DNA from: Anseranas semipalmata
Lineage: Eukaryota; Chordata; Aves; Anseriformes; Anseranatidae
Reading direction: 5' to 3'
Length of the DNA stretch: 64,000 nt
Assembly (NCBI GenBank): GCA_013399115.1
Contig: VXAA01006070.1
Coordinates: 87,150 to 151,149, forward strand
The notes under the pieces are model-generated. The model made no database searches and was not told the DNA's origin. It saw nothing but the letters and a program-made list of their open reading frames with translations. Shown piece after piece: positions 1 through 12,640 of the stretch. Position 1 is the stretch's first letter, and each line of letters opens with the position of its first letter. The position numbers and the translations under genes were made by a program.

Positions 1-3000
1 CTCGGCGCTCGCTGTAACTGACCACGTGCCTGTTAGTAAAACAGGGTGCATTTAAAAACTACAGTAGTTATATTGGGTATCTTGGGGTTCTGTTTGGTAT
101 TTGGAAGCTTACTTTTTTTGTAATTAAAGTCTTTGGGCTTCTTACAGGAAATGCACATGCTGATTAACAGCCCAGATTAGATAGCAGACAATGATCCTGT
201 GCTTGCTGCTGCCCTAAATTTCTAAGAATTCACATGCAGAGGAAAAAGCTCCAGGTACACAGCTGTCAGTGATAAGAATCAAAGGTAGGTGTGTTTCTGG
301 GAGGTGGGGTCACCAGCTCCAGAGAAGACAGTTCAGTGGGAAGCATGGTGTGCGAGATTAGGATACGTGGCCTTGAAGCCTCTTGGTGAGGGTTTCTCAG
401 GCTTCTGAGCTGCTCCTCCAGTTAAAGAGCATCTGCTACGGAGATAGACATCTGGTGGTGAATACAGTGGGCAAGTACTGCCTGTTGTACCGTGCTGTGT
501 GGACACTCGGTGAGAGGCCACGAGCAAGTGTTTCAGAAGGAGTTTCATCACAGAAGGGATCCCTACAAGCTGAATTAGCTTTTCTGGAGCCTGCACCTGG
601 CCTTGGCTCCCGGTGCGGTTCCTGCCACAGCAGTCTGTGGAGCTGGGGTGGTGTAATGGAGCCAGCACCACTGAGTGGTGGGGAGGGAGAATTAGAAAGC
701 AGAGGGGAAAATGAAAGAAGAGCACAAAAAAGTGGAAATGGGAATGGCAAGAGAAGAGCATGTTTACATTTTATATTAGTTGTTACTTGTCTGACTGTGC
801 TTTGTATACAATTGGCTGCCCACACAGCTGGCATAATCTCAGCCAAGGCTAGCACAATGTAGCCAGAAGTAGTGCTCTGTTAAATACTCTGTAATATTGC
901 CAGCTTCTAATGGTGTGTACTGTGCAGTAATTAGTTAGCTCCTCTTAAAAAGAAAAAAAACAACCTACAATTCATTCCTTTTCCCGAAGGATATGTTACT
1001 GCTATATAGTTCCTTAAATACTTATCAGATCAGCTTTTGATTAAGTAGTCAAAAGCAAAGAGGACTTGTTTTCTGCAGTTACTTGCAGAAGCCACCGTAC
1101 TTTTTCATTCCTTTCAGGAAAAAAACAGTAGGATCCACAGGAAGTTGAGTGAGTCGTAGTTTCTTCTTTCTAATAAAAGATAGGTTTGTGAGATCTGGTA
1201 GTGTAGTTTAGAAAGTAGTAGATGCCCATGCATAGTATAAACTTCATTAAGAGGTCAAAGTAAGTCCCCTTTGGAACATAATACCAGGCTCCAGGGGAGC
1301 TTCCTAAGTAGTATATCTTGAATAACTTTAAGCTTATTTGCTGTTTCTTTTTTTTTTTTCTAAATAATTAACCTGTTCTCTTCTTTATGGAACAAAAAAT
1401 AGTCCTGACTATGTGCAGAAAGCTGTTCAGCTAAAAGGAGTGAGTGGAATTGGTCGCTGATTTTATTTGGGTAGAGGGATTTCAGGTTCTGGGTATGGTT
1501 GGAACAGTAAGTGCAAGTTCTCTAGCTCAAGGCCACGCCTGGAAGGTGACAGCTATTTCATAGCCTTATCAGGTCTTTGTGCTCAAAGAGGCAAGTATGT
1601 TTTACTAATTAGAACGCATCTAGTTGGATCCCAGCAATTGGAAGAAAGCACCTGAGACCTGGCATCCTTACATGGCAGCTGGTTCACTTTGGGCAGGCTG
1701 TGCTGATGTCAACAAAAGTCTTCCTATAAAAGGGACATCACGGGACAGCGCACGACTGCATTATAAAGGGATTTCCAAGACCTTTCAAGCTTTGTGCGTC
1801 TGTTTAGTTTCCCGTGGAGGCGGAGAGCGTGCTGCTGAGCTAAAGGCACTGCTTACAGTGAAGTAGCTGGGCAGAGTGCTCGGCCGCTAGTCCTGCTGCT
1901 GTTAGCTGCTTTCTGTGGGACTGATTTACCAGCCACCATGATCCTAGATACCTGTATGGAAAGAAGTGCCACACGTGCCTGAAGAACTCTAAAATTCCCT
2001 TCTCTTGAGTGGTCTCCTATAAGATATTTTAGCAGCAGCCAAAAAGTTTGCATTGTAGCTTGCATGTAAAGTCCAGTAACCTCGGAGCCAGATCTGTAGC
2101 GTGTGGTTAAACTGAAGAAAACTTGCATGCTGTTTGGCTGAGGGGTGCATGCTTTCGACATGTTTCTCATGGAAATACTTAAGGATTTCTGCTTTATTTG
2201 GGGTACTTCTAAGGGGTACTGTCACTGAAGCAATTCTGTGCCATATAATAAGTACAGAGGCATAAGAATGAACGTCTGGAGTCCTCCGAGTGGTTTTCCC
2301 TCATTGCAGTCTGGCAGTCACTCTTCTGTATAATGTTTTTGTCCTGGAGAGGTGCTTAATGTATGAAGGACCAAGGGGACAAACAGATGCCATTAGTCCT
2401 TTATTATCTGTGGCACCCAGGAGAGAATGCCAAATGTTCTGTGTTCCCGAAACAAGGCTCCAATGGGAGAAATAGAGCAAAAGGAGGGAGCTTGTTTAAA
2501 AGTAAATATCTTTTACTGTATCCTATTTAGCCAAGATAAATTACTGTTGATAATTAAAGAAATGTCTTCTTGCCCTTAGGGTTTCCATTTTTGATTCCTA
2601 TAATTATTGTGAAGCTCTGTGAAGAAGCATAGTCTTCTATTGTTACTTTCCTTTCTGGAGCTATTTTTCTGGTAGCTTGGTAATTACATTGGTCATATCT
2701 ACACATCTGTCTAGCTAACTGTTGTGTTGTAACTTGCTGGCATTACCTTTGCCGTGCTTTATTCCTGCTTTTTTTTGGTTTTGTTTAATGAAAAGTGTAC
2801 TCCCATTTCTGGAAGAAAACTGCATTTTTATTTGTTTCTCATACTTTTGTATCATCCAATTTATCCTTCTGATTTTTGAGAACTTAAATCAATTGTATGG
2901 CTGAAAAAAAACTACAGCTTGCTTTGTCAGGGGTGGGGAGGGCAGAAGTAAATCTTCATATATTTAATATATATGTATATACAGGATGGTTTATTACTGG

Positions 3001-3573
3001 CTTTAAAATGCATAAATCCAGAATAACTAGAAGGAATTTTGATGGATTCCACCCTCCTGTAGAAAAAGCTTGTGCCTTGCTACTTGCCGTGTTGGAAGAT
3101 AGATGGCTGACCTTCCCCTTCAGTGGCAAAAGAGCACCAGGTCGTGCGGTGGCACTGCGGGTGCCAGGCTCGGAAGTGACATCACTTTGGTGACTCTGGA
3201 AGTCTGCCGCAGTCGGTGGAGGCAGATGGTGACGTTTTCTCCCACCTGCTAACAGTGACCGAGGATTCCTCCAGCCCAGGGGTTTGCTTGGAGTCTTTCA
3301 AATGCTTGCAGACCTCCAGGAGTGACCTGAAAACACACTTACTCTGTCTGAAAGAAGTGTGGTGGAGGAAGTTCTGCATTTCCCCCCATTTGCTGTTTTG
3401 TTTCTTGAAGCTTTTGGACTGATGAGACTTGCTCGCAACGTCTGTGTGTGCCCTCTGTGCTAGGAGAAATTTCTGCAGTATTTTGTACTCCATTTTCTAA
3501 AGATAGGTAACTTCTCTCCCGTGTAAAAAGAATGCTGTGTTCTGATTTGACTTTCCACCAAGTTCATTTACAG
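1..3573. other. single-copy DNA, no gene seen
   Basis: Mostly AT-rich unique sequence with a short T-tract near 1350. Two weak exon-like spots were seen. At 1403-1439 an AG acceptor after a pyrimidine-rich stretch is followed by 12 open codons and a GTGAGT donor. From 3136 a CCTTCAG acceptor opens a frame of about 40 codons. Neither joins in phase to the exon at 3574, so neither is called as a gene. The open frame at 383-862 is fully overlapped by an antisense open frame and has no recognisable domain. No repeat family was recognised here. Confidence 0.5.
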
Positions 3574-3615
3574 GCTGGTCTTCTCAACACCAGCCAAAAT
3601 TAATACCCTGTCCAG
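3574..3615 (+). CDS. candidate internal exon of an unnamed gene
   Basis: This is a 42-bp segment with a good acceptor (CATTTACAG) and a near-consensus donor (CCAG followed by GTAAGT). Only one useful frame is open. It begins after one base and reads LVFSTPAKINTLS, leaving two bases (AG). Those two bases plus the first base of the candidate exon at 4689 make a serine codon, and the 4689 exon is open only in that frame. The agreement of phase between two independently defined exons is the main support. The protein is not one I recognise. No convincing upstream exon with the required phase was found between 1 and 3573. That absence, the small size and the lack of homology mean it could be a chance combination or part of a non-coding transcript. 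Confidence 0.28.
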
Positions 3616-4688
3616 GTAAGTATGTGTCTGTTTGGCTTTATAACTGTAAGAAATTAGTGGGACTACTCAGGATATCTCGGTGTGTGCTTAACCACTTGTA
3701 ATGCTAGAATGAAAGGTGGAAATCCTTTCCCCGAACTTCAGCTAACAGTTGGTCTCTAGTCCAAGACTTCCATGCCAGTGGAATCAAGAAGACACACGTG
3801 CAGAGGGAAGAGCACCACCTGTCTGTAACCATCTGATGCAGCTGAGTGTGTCTGGTAGCTGCGGTGAATCCTACCCTGCAGTACTTGTAGTACAGCAGTG
3901 TCGAAATCTGATTTCTTTCAGTGGCATTGTTCTGGTTTGTTTCCATGCTGTTTTGGTATTCTAAACAGTCTAAATCTGTGCAGTACTCTAAACACAGCCT
4001 TTATGCAACTTTGCACAAGTTGAGTGTGACTGGCAGGATGAGGCCTTGCTCTGTCAAACTTTGTTGGTCTCAGAACAGAGCAGTGTGAAGCTCTGCTGCA
4101 GAACATATTTTAGACAACTGAAATAATTGTGGTCTGAGACTTGCAGAAGCATCAGATGATTTTTACGTGTTCCTGTCCTTGGATATTAGAACATGAGAAC
4201 CATTACTGGTTTGAATTTTCAGGAAAATGTGGACCTCTCCTGCTGAGAGTGGGACACTTGTAAAGCGTCTCAAGTTGAAAGTCTGCAGCTGGGGATGGCT
4301 CTCTGATGATGTTCTTTGATCATTTCTTTTTTGCTTTGGATTTAAAGGTCTCAAAAAACAATTTTAAGAACATTTCTTGTTCCTGAACCCTTAACTATAA
4401 CTGGATCTACTTTGTCTTGTACTAGCAGTCAGTTAATTTGAATATTGGTCAGACTTCCTAGATGAAGGCCTTGCTATAAAATGACTAAATCGCATCAGAT
4501 TTGAAGTTTCAGTTACAATTTGACTTTGATTAATTGAAGTGCACCAGTGGGCTTCTTTACTTGCCCTTGCTCTAACAGCAACATACTGATGTAAACCCCA
4601 AGAACTCTGGTGGCACTTGTGCTGGACAGGGGGCGCCTTTCGGTAAATGGGGTAAATACCTTGTTTTCTTCTCCCCCCCATCCTTCAG

Positions 4689-4875
4689 TGCAGGAGTAAT
4701 ACCGCTTGCTGTCCCTGTGCTTCCCCTCTGTATGCCAGTCTGCAAGCAGGGAGGTTATAGCTGTCTGACGAAGCATTTCCTCTACCAGTTTTTCACCACC
4801 AACGTCATTGCTGACAACCTGACAGAGTTCCTGTCAGACTCGCATGTCTTTAGACAAGTTCTGAAGAACGTGTGT
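4689..4875 (+). CDS. candidate internal exon of an unnamed gene
   Basis: A long pyrimidine tract (TTTTCTTCTCCCCCC...CCTTCAG) precedes the segment, and a strong GTGAGT donor follows TGT at 4875. The 187 bases encode 62 uninterrupted codons after one leading base. The predicted peptide has a hydrophobic N-terminal half (AGVIPLAVPVLPLCMPVC) and a more polar half containing HFLYQFFTTNVIADNLTEFL. The hydrophobic stretch could be a membrane or signal segment, but it contains prolines and this is only inference. It joins in phase to the exon at 3574 and ends in phase 0, compatible with the candidate terminal exon at 5613. I do not recognise the family. Sixty-two open codons bounded by two good splice signals is suggestive, not conclusive. 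Confidence 0.35.
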
Positions 4876-5612
4876 GTGAGTAGGCTTTAAGCTGTCACGA
4901 GGACACTGTCATACAACTTTGTGATCTCTTGAATGCTTTCCACCACAATGAATATATTTGTACAGGTGTGCATAACATTACCGTTTCCTTGAAGGAAAAC
5001 AAGAAAGAAAAACAACAGCTTCCACTCGCTGGCTTGTCACACAAGCAACAAGCTGCTTGTTCCGAGAGCTCTTAGTGCTGCGGTTTCCAGCAGTGTAACT
5101 TCTGACAGGATCACACTTAGCTTGGTTGAAACGTGGCTTCTGCGATGGCTTGCTTGTCATTGTGGGAAGCAGGACCCAGTTTAAGAAGCCATTCCAAATT
5201 TTGGTATCAGAATAATCTGGTTTGTCTTCTAAGTACAACTGCTTATGAAATGTCCGATCAGTTTACTTTTTCATTTTTTCAAAAGTTCAGTACAGCGTGG
5301 AATTGCCCAGTTTTCAAATATGTGTTGATTTTTCTGAAAAGTTCTGATATTCCACCAGGATGAGAGTGTAGGAATAAATGATCAATGAATAGCTCTTCGC
5401 AGGAACACGTGGTTTATGAACCTAAAAAGCTGAGATGTCTTTTGTGAGTCTGCCTGCCAGTTTGAGCAGTAAGCAAATACTGACTTTCTATACATACACT
5501 TCTGAGTGACAGCACTAGTTGTCGCTGACAAAACACAACCACACTCTTGTTTAGGTAACAGTGGGTGGCTGACTGCAGATTATATATTTTTTTTATTCTT
5601 TTGCCTCTTCAG
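4876..5612. other. putative intron, no gene seen
   Basis: Single-copy sequence lying between two candidate exons. A minus-strand open frame at 4978-5238 (86 codons) overlaps it but has no splice or domain support. No repeat was recognised. Confidence 0.3.
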
Positions 5613-5663
5613 AATGGTTTGATATTATTTGTGTTCTCAGCCAGCAGCTCAGAGGGAAGGTAG
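5613..5663 (+). CDS. candidate terminal coding exon of an unnamed gene
   Basis: A T-rich pyrimidine tract ending in CCTCTTCAG precedes position 5613. In phase 0, as required by the end of the exon at 4875, the sequence reads NGLILFVFSASSSEGR and stops at TAG (5661-5663). About 330 bases downstream lies a canonical AATAAA with a T/GT-rich element behind it, so 5664 to about 6012 would be the 3' UTR. An alternative acceptor at 5640 (TTCTCAG) would give a different, equally short C-terminus. The coding part is very short, so the call depends almost entirely on the upstream exons and the poly(A) signal. Confidence 0.22.
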   Translation, partial: NGLILFVFSASSSEGR

Positions 5664-5991
5664 AGTGAGTGGAAAAAGGAGGCTGTGATTTGGGGTTATC
5701 AAAATAATTGCATGAAAGAAAAACTAGGAAGAACTTGTAATTCTCAGCAAAATGCAGATGTACGGGAAATGGCTGATTGGGAAGTACAGAACCAAGTGGA
5801 AGGTCAGAGGCTGCACAGGTCCTGGTGCGTACACATGGGACCACTCTTCAACCATCTGACGTTGTGGAAAATGACTGATGTGTTTTGAATGTGGACCTAC
5901 CTTTTAATACAAGAGAGTGATTACTGCCTTTGATAACTAGCCCCTGAACTGCTTTTTGTAAAGAGTTTTTCAGAAGCCTTTAGGGATTCAC

Positions 5992-5997
5992 AATAAA
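5992..5997 (+). terminator. canonical poly(A) signal AATAAA
   Basis: AATAAA is followed within about 15-40 bases by a T-rich and GT-rich stretch (TTTTGTCTCTCTTGTCTC), the usual arrangement of a vertebrate cleavage and polyadenylation site. It gives the plus-strand transcript suggested by the exons at 3574-5663 a plausible end near 6012. AATAAA alone is common by chance. The downstream element is what raises confidence. Confidence 0.4.
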
Positions 5998-6012
5998 ACT
6001 TTTGAACCACTT

Positions 6013-9000
6013 TTGTCTCTCTTGTCTCTTACTCATTCTGATATGTGACTGAGGGGTGATACTGTTTGCAGAGGCTGTAATGCTTGTTTCTTATTGAACT
6101 AAGCTGGGTGATTTTCACACATGAGAAATACTTTATGCATAAACTGAGGTTTGTTGATCTGTGGTTTCCAGCGTACCTTTGAGGTTTTCCATGGGTACGG
6201 GGTATAATGCTTGTGATGGCTGAGATGCTTGGATGTTGTTAGTTTGGAGCAGCAATGGCTTTATAAGCAGATGCAAACAGTTCTTAAAAGCTGGCACATC
6301 AAATCATTGTGAATAATTTGCTTCCCAAAAACATGTTTGTATTCTGTGGAAAAATTGTAGTTACTCTTGTGTCAAAGGAGTGGGGTCAGGATACGCACGG
6401 GCAGTTCTGTGGATCAGGCAATGTGCGTAAACTCGGTTGTGCTTACCCTGGAGCAGCCTGTGCCTGCACCTCTGTGCTCAGACCGGTAAGTCTCTCTGAA
6501 GCTGTGTGTGCAGGAGTTCTTGGCTTAGGCTTCATGTTCTGTGCAGGATCCTTTTCTTATTTGGAAGAGTTTTCCAGTGCCTCTCTGTGCCCTCCCCACC
6601 ACCAAGCTTCAGCTATACCATTTTTTAGTATTTGCTCCAAGTCTTCCCTGTGGTTTTGTCTGAAACAAAACTTGATGTGTCAAAGCTGCTCCAGTTGGCC
6701 AAAATCCAGCGTGATGATCTGAGCACTTTCATTTCAGAAGGCATACCTCCAAGCACCTCTCCATGGCCAGGTTTGTCTGCACAGTATCTTCCTCTACAGT
6801 CCTGGTCTTCAGCTCTTTACAGCTTTTCTAGTGCTTTTCCTGCTCTTAAAAAATAATCTGCGGTTAAAATTCAGAGTCTGAAAGTGGAGACCACGCTGGA
6901 AGGCAACCTTCTGCTGCTCATTACTGGTATCTTGTCCTGCTGCAGCGTGTCAGCCTGTATCTGTTTGAGCTTTTCCTCTGTTTCAGATAAAATAGCAAGT
7001 GAGGTTACTGTATGAACACCAGTTTAATAAAGCAAATGCAGGCATTTAAGAGCAGTATGTCAACTTACAATATGTGAAACTTACTGTGAGATTCTCACTG
7101 CTGTAAATTACTAGGCAGACCCTGTAAGAGGACTTTGCAGACTGCTGTTCAGCAGTGGATGTGTGGAATTTATTACTTGATGCATGAGTTTTGCTCTCAT
7201 TTTATTAACAGTGAATTCATTTGCATTTATCATGTTCATGCTTATTTAGTATTCTGGTTGGAATGCAAATATATTAGTGAAACTAATTTGTTTTGCTGTG
7301 AAAGATTTACCCTTTATTCAAGCTTTATTCATGACTGAAAACTCGAATGACATGGACTGAGTTAAGCAGTGTCCTAGCATGTTGTTGTTTAGAATATTCT
7401 TCAGTAGGTGCACATGACGAAATGATAGAAGAAAGAACCAGTGGGTCTGGTTTTATATTGCATTCTCAGAAGGCCTTCTAGACTGAACGCTGGCAATGTT
7501 TGTCATCATTTGACCATACCACCAGACCACTTGGGTTTACTTTAAAAAAAAAAAAATAGAATAAAATAAGATTTTCAGAAATGTGCTTCTGCTCTGAACC
7601 CTTCAGGGAAGACAGATGGAGCTGTTGGAGCAGCTGATTGGAGTGGTGCTTTGCACATTTTTCAAAATCAAGAATCAGGTTTAAAGCTACTGGTCCAGTT
7701 CTGGAGCTGCTGGAAGGATTGTCAACAAGAGCTGAGAAGGTGATGTTCATTTGTGCCAACTGGGAATCTGTCTCACTGTGCTGTTAGCGAAGGTCTGTGA
7801 CTCCGTCTTGTGGAGAGATTGGCTGTTCTGACAACTGGGCCACTTGTAAGAGAGGATCTAGCCTAGGAGGCGTGGGTGTCATTTGGCATCCCTGTTGCTG
7901 TGTCTCTGGGGACTAGGATTAGCTTCTGAAGGAAAGCTGTGGGGGAGCAACGAAATTAATTAGCAAAGTAACACATGAAAAGATCTAGGTCTACTGGTGC
8001 ATGTCAGAGAAGCCCTTGGGACAGTGAGGATGGCATAGGGTTATCCGAGTTATCTTCCCTGGGGAGTTTGAAGAGAGGCTGGGACGATGGAAGACCTGGG
8101 GGTCCAGCTCCTTCAGACAAGGGGAAATTGTGAAGAGCTCCGAGGAGTGCTCTGGGACTGCAAGGGATTAGCTTGCTGTTAAAGTTATCCTAAGGTCTTT
8201 CTGTTACAGTCTGGGCACAGGGCTGAATGAGCCGTGCAAGGCATGCAGGACACTAACCCCCAGTCTGACCCACTACAATGACACACAGAATCCTGCTGCC
8301 TTGCATACAAGGCATATATGCCTTGTGCGGCTCATTCACCCCAGCGCCCCTGCTGCTGGATTCCTTGTTTAAGCGTTTCACAGCATTTTTTTCCTCTCTG
8401 GTAGTAACCAACACTTTCCGTCCTTACCACGCACGCTCTTCTTTTGCTTGCTGGTGTTTCACCGTGTGGTTGGGCATGTTTAATACATTCCATCTTCATG
8501 CTCGCTGTTTCATATGTTGATTGACATTCTGGCCTGCTATTCCTGCTTTTGTCCTTGCTAATTGGATTTCTGTGAACTCTTCTGCTGATATAGCAGTGGT
8601 GCTCAGAGCCATATGCCTTGTACTTTTCTCTAAGGCTTTTATTTGTGTTCCCGTTCATTCTTCTGCTTGGCATATCCATATCACCTATTGCACTGCCAGG
8701 TCTGTCTCCCTTAGTAACCAGCCATTCACGTACTTTTCATTGTTATTTCACTGAACAGTCTGTTTTCTAGTGAGAATCTCTTAATAGCCCCTGTTCCTTC
8801 GTTATGGTTTTCTTCACTTTCAGGAAGCTCAAAAGAAAACTAGAAACAGAGCCATGCTTTCCTGGAAGACTTGTTTTTCATCATGGAGGACAGGCTGGGA
8901 TTGGCTTACTGGTTTCATAAAGCCAGTGAGATATCCTGCATCCCTGTGGAAGAAATAGGAGGCCTGATAAGAAATCCCAGCTGAGCTGTGGGCAATTGGG

Positions 9001-11639
9001 ATCAAAGATTAGGCACCAACAAGGAAGAGGTTTGAAACCAGCAGCCAAAGACAGCCAAGAGCAAAATTAGGACCTGAGGTCTGAGCAAGAACAAGTTGGA
9101 GGACCTAAAGGCATGGTGAATCAAAGGCAGCGTGATCAGGGCCCTGGTCTGAATGTAAGGAGATGGAAGAACCTGTAATTTAGGGTAAGCACCAGGACAA
9201 GGAGCTAGGGGGACTGCTACAAGGTCAGGGGGCTGGCCAGGAACAAAAATACGCAACACTGAGCAGAAAGGAAAGAGGCAAACCACAGACTCTGAGGACA
9301 CACTGAGCCAAGCGGCACACTGAGCACTTTGTCTCACACATCCACAGGCTGTGCATCAGGGTGACAGGTTCAGGATTTTGAGATGTCCTTTGTCACCGTA
9401 GGAAAGACCTGAAAAAGTGGAGAAGAGGTGGGATGCAACAGATACAGAGAAGAGAGAGGGCTGAACGAGATGAAGTATCTTGCAGATGGATTGGAATAGA
9501 AATGCAGTCAACTTTCAGATATACCAAATTACTCCTTCCTCTGAGCAAGGATATTTGTAGAAGCCATTTCATCTATTAAGTTACTCTTAGCAGGAAAGAT
9601 GGGAGTTGGTTCTGTTTAATTCTGTTTCCAGTGATAATTACCTTCCGGACTGTGACAAAACAACTATGTAGAAAGGGATAAAAAGATGTAAGGCTGACAG
9701 CTTTTTGATGATACTCTCAGGAAGCAGGGCAACTCATCAGTCATAGCTGAATGCTCTAAGCCTGCAGATCCACCGTGACAGCTGGTGACTGACTCTTACT
9801 TCCTTGATTTGGGACATTCCTAGTTCCCGTGGTTTGCTTCCTCTATAGGACAAGAAATCCCAGGCTGATGGTGCCCTCTTGCCATGTTGTTAATGCTGCA
9901 TAGTGCAACTGGTCTCGGGATCAAGAGAAAAGCTGAAAGAGAAGGAAGGAGGTGATGGGGTGTGCGGGAGTGGGGAATGCAGAAGGGAAAGGAATCAACA
10001 CTTGCTTTTACAAACTTTTGTTCTCTTTCCCACTGCAAGTGCAAACCTGCACAGCCTGGTTAGAGGAAATTCTCCTTCTCCCTTTTCCCTTCCCCCTTTT
10101 TTGTTCACCTGTGTCTTTGTCTCCTAAGGGCATGACTTTTCTAAGGCTGTGACTGTCCCTGCAGGTAGAAGTCAGTGAGACACCCCTGAGCTTTTTGCCC
10201 TAGGTTTCCTTTATAGTTGCAGGAGAGGCAAGCAAAGTGGCCTTCACTTCAAGTGGCCTTTCACATGAAGCCATGTGAAAGTAGGTATCTGAATACCTGT
10301 TTCTTTCCGCTGGGTATGGAGAGATGCTCAGTGCAGGTGTAGAAGTGTTGCTGCAGACAGCTGAAGTTGTGCGAGGTGAATTCTTCCCTGCATATGCCCA
10401 ACAGGGAGCCTGACCTGGCTGGAGCATTTACAGCCCCGTTACCGGCCTTTTCTTGCTCCAGGAGGAATATCCATTTCATGAATCTGGGAGCCAAGCGATA
10501 GCATGGGCTGATTTCATAGCAGGGTCACGCTGAGATAAGAAACATGTTTCTGCCTTAGCCTTGAAATTGCTTTTAGCAGGTTGTTGTACTCCTTGGTGTT
10601 ACTTGCAGGGTGTATATCACTTCACTGGTTTTCTCTGGTGCATCGCCACAGGAATACTGATGGAGGAACAAATGTGACCTCTAGAGGAGTACTAAGGATA
10701 GCTGTGATTACATGACACAGATAAGCTAAAGAGCTATAAAACTCGTAAATACTCTTGTTTCAGGACTTCCATTCAGCAAACCAGGGTTGGGAGAGAATGC
10801 TTACTCAGAAATGCTAGAGCATACTTGTTTTATTTCTCTAATTCTGTTGATACATCAGATACAAAATACAGTTGATGCCAAGACTGCTTATGCCAGGCAG
10901 TCCTGGCATATGGAAGTGCTCTAAAGGCACGTGAAGCATGTATAACACAAGACAGTAGGTAGATGGGATGGAATTGAGGAAAGCAATGAGGCAGCAGCGT
11001 TGGTCAGGGTGGGGAGCAGTGCTTTCAGTGTCCCCATGGCCTGGATATAAAAGCTTTGGGCTGGTTTCAGAAGGAAACACAATGTGCTGTTCCTTCCCTG
11101 CTCACTGCCCACTCCTGGCCGGAGACTTCTGGATTCATTGGCTTGTGTCAGCCACAGCTGATACAGAAAAGGAAACTCGAGTTCAGAGGGGAAAACAGAG
11201 TGACCAGGTGGGGGGAGAAGAACCGCCTCTGATCCGTTTGGATTAGGTGGTTGCCCATCTACTGTTCGATCTGCAGGGCATCAACACAAATGGTGGGTGA
11301 GTTCGGGTGTGCAGATGTGGCTGGCATAGCGCGGGGCAGACGAGGACCAAAGGCAGACCCAGCGGGGAGCTGATGTGCGATGGCCAAGACAGCGAGGAGG
11401 TCCTGGAGGAGGAGCGGGCCGTACCCTGGTGTCACTGGGAACCAGCGGGGGGAGACGGAAAGGAGAAGGAAGCCGGAACGAGGGAATGTGCGCCTTCCTC
11501 TGAGCACGTATGTGCTGCCGTGGTTCACCTGCCGAGCTGGGAGAGCTCCAGGTTTAGTGCCTTAGGAGGAGACTTGGGAGGGGGTGCTGGGTAGTGTGGC
11601 AATTTGTAGCTTCTTGCAGAAGAAGCAAAGCTGTTCAAA
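6013..11639. other. single-copy DNA, one weak exon pair, no confident gene
   Basis: Unique sequence without recognised repeats apart from an A-run near 7543. A weak plus-strand exon pair is noted. 6629-6770 is open in phase 0 after TTTTTTAG and includes KLLQLAKIQRDDLSTFISEG. 6875-6990 continues in phase to a TAA. The second acceptor is poor and the minus strand is also open across part of the second segment, so it is not called. The minus-strand frames at 8332-8679 and 9002-9337 have no recognisable content. Confidence 0.5.
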
Positions 11640-12010
11640 GACTGAAATTATTTTGGTAAATATGCTAATTACAATTTCCAAGGCCTAGTCATTGCCATGA
11701 TAAAATTATCCAGTACAGACTCTGATCCAGTTTTGTTTGGTGCATTGAAGCCCCACTAATGGTACCAGCGTCTGCAGCTACAGCATTAAGCTACTAACGT
11801 GCTAATTTGACTAAGCATATAAAAAAAAAAATGCTGTTATGTGAACATTATCAAAATACTTGTTTTAAACTCTAAAAGGAGCTACGTCATAACTTGTTTG
11901 ACAAAGATACCTTTGAATAATGTATAAAAAATGAGAGTTTCTTTGGCTGACATGTAACATTTTGCATGTGTAAAGTATAAGAAAAGCCTGCGAAATATTT
12001 TGTTGCTTAG
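11640..12010. other. AT-rich block resembling conserved non-coding DNA
   Basis: Strongly AT-rich sequence with several homeodomain-type cores (GCTAATTAC, CTAATTTG, CACTAATGG), no transposon signature and no open frame. Such composition is typical of vertebrate conserved non-coding elements, but conservation cannot be judged from one sequence. It lies directly upstream of the CpG-rich patch at 12110-12640. Confidence 0.25.
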
Positions 12011-12109
12011 AGATGAGCTACTTCATAACATCTTTTGGAACTGGATTTTGTCGCAAATGGTCCTGCGATCTTAGGTGAGGAGGCAAAGCTAGCTGGGCTG
12101 TGGGGATCA

Positions 12110-12640
12110 GCCACTGAGCGCCCAGTATTTCCTTTCGGTTCTCGCTGGGCTGCGTGAGGTCTCACAAAATTCCCAGTGCATCGTGTGTTTCTCCCCGCTG
12201 CCGTACGCGGGCTCTGCACTGCCAGGAGGGTGCCTCCTGAGGTTTTCTTCTGCGTCCCGGTGGACAGGCCCGGCCCGATGGCGAGCATCCGCGGGAGCAG
12301 CTCCGGCAGGACGAGCGCGGCGCTTGTTGAGTCCAGCTCCATGTACGGTTCCGGGCTCGCGGTGCGGGCCCTGTGCCCACGAGATGGCAGGAGCTGCCTT
12401 CAGTGCTTCACGCGGCGTGCGGCTCTGCGAAACAGTCGTTCACAGGGCGTGCAGCGTGCAGCGTTTCAGCGTGCCCCCCTCTGTGCCGCTCAGAAGCGCG
12501 AGCGTGAGCAAGGCTTCGGGAAAATGTGTGGGGGACAGCTGAGCTTGTCCTGAAGTCTGGAGGCTGTGCCGTCTCACCGCACCGCTCTGCTGCGGGCTGC
12601 ACCCGCTCTCGCAGCGTTATGGCCACACAGTCTGGATTTT
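12110..12640. promoter_or_regulatory. CpG-dense patch, possible CpG-island promoter
   Basis: A roughly 500-bp stretch with abundant CpG (for example around 12180-12320 and 12400-12520), sharply different from the AT-rich flanks. It ends at an ATG with purine at -3 and G at +4 (12619) whose frame is open to a GTAAGT donor at 12764. Patch plus start plus donor is the layout of a CpG-island promoter with a first coding exon. No TATA box is evident. GC-rich patches without promoter activity are common in bird genomes, so this remains a candidate. Confidence 0.35.

Noticed and set aside
8040..8180. Possible CR1 3' UTR similarity
   Set aside because: Only scattered words resemble CR1. No tail octamer or contiguous block is present.
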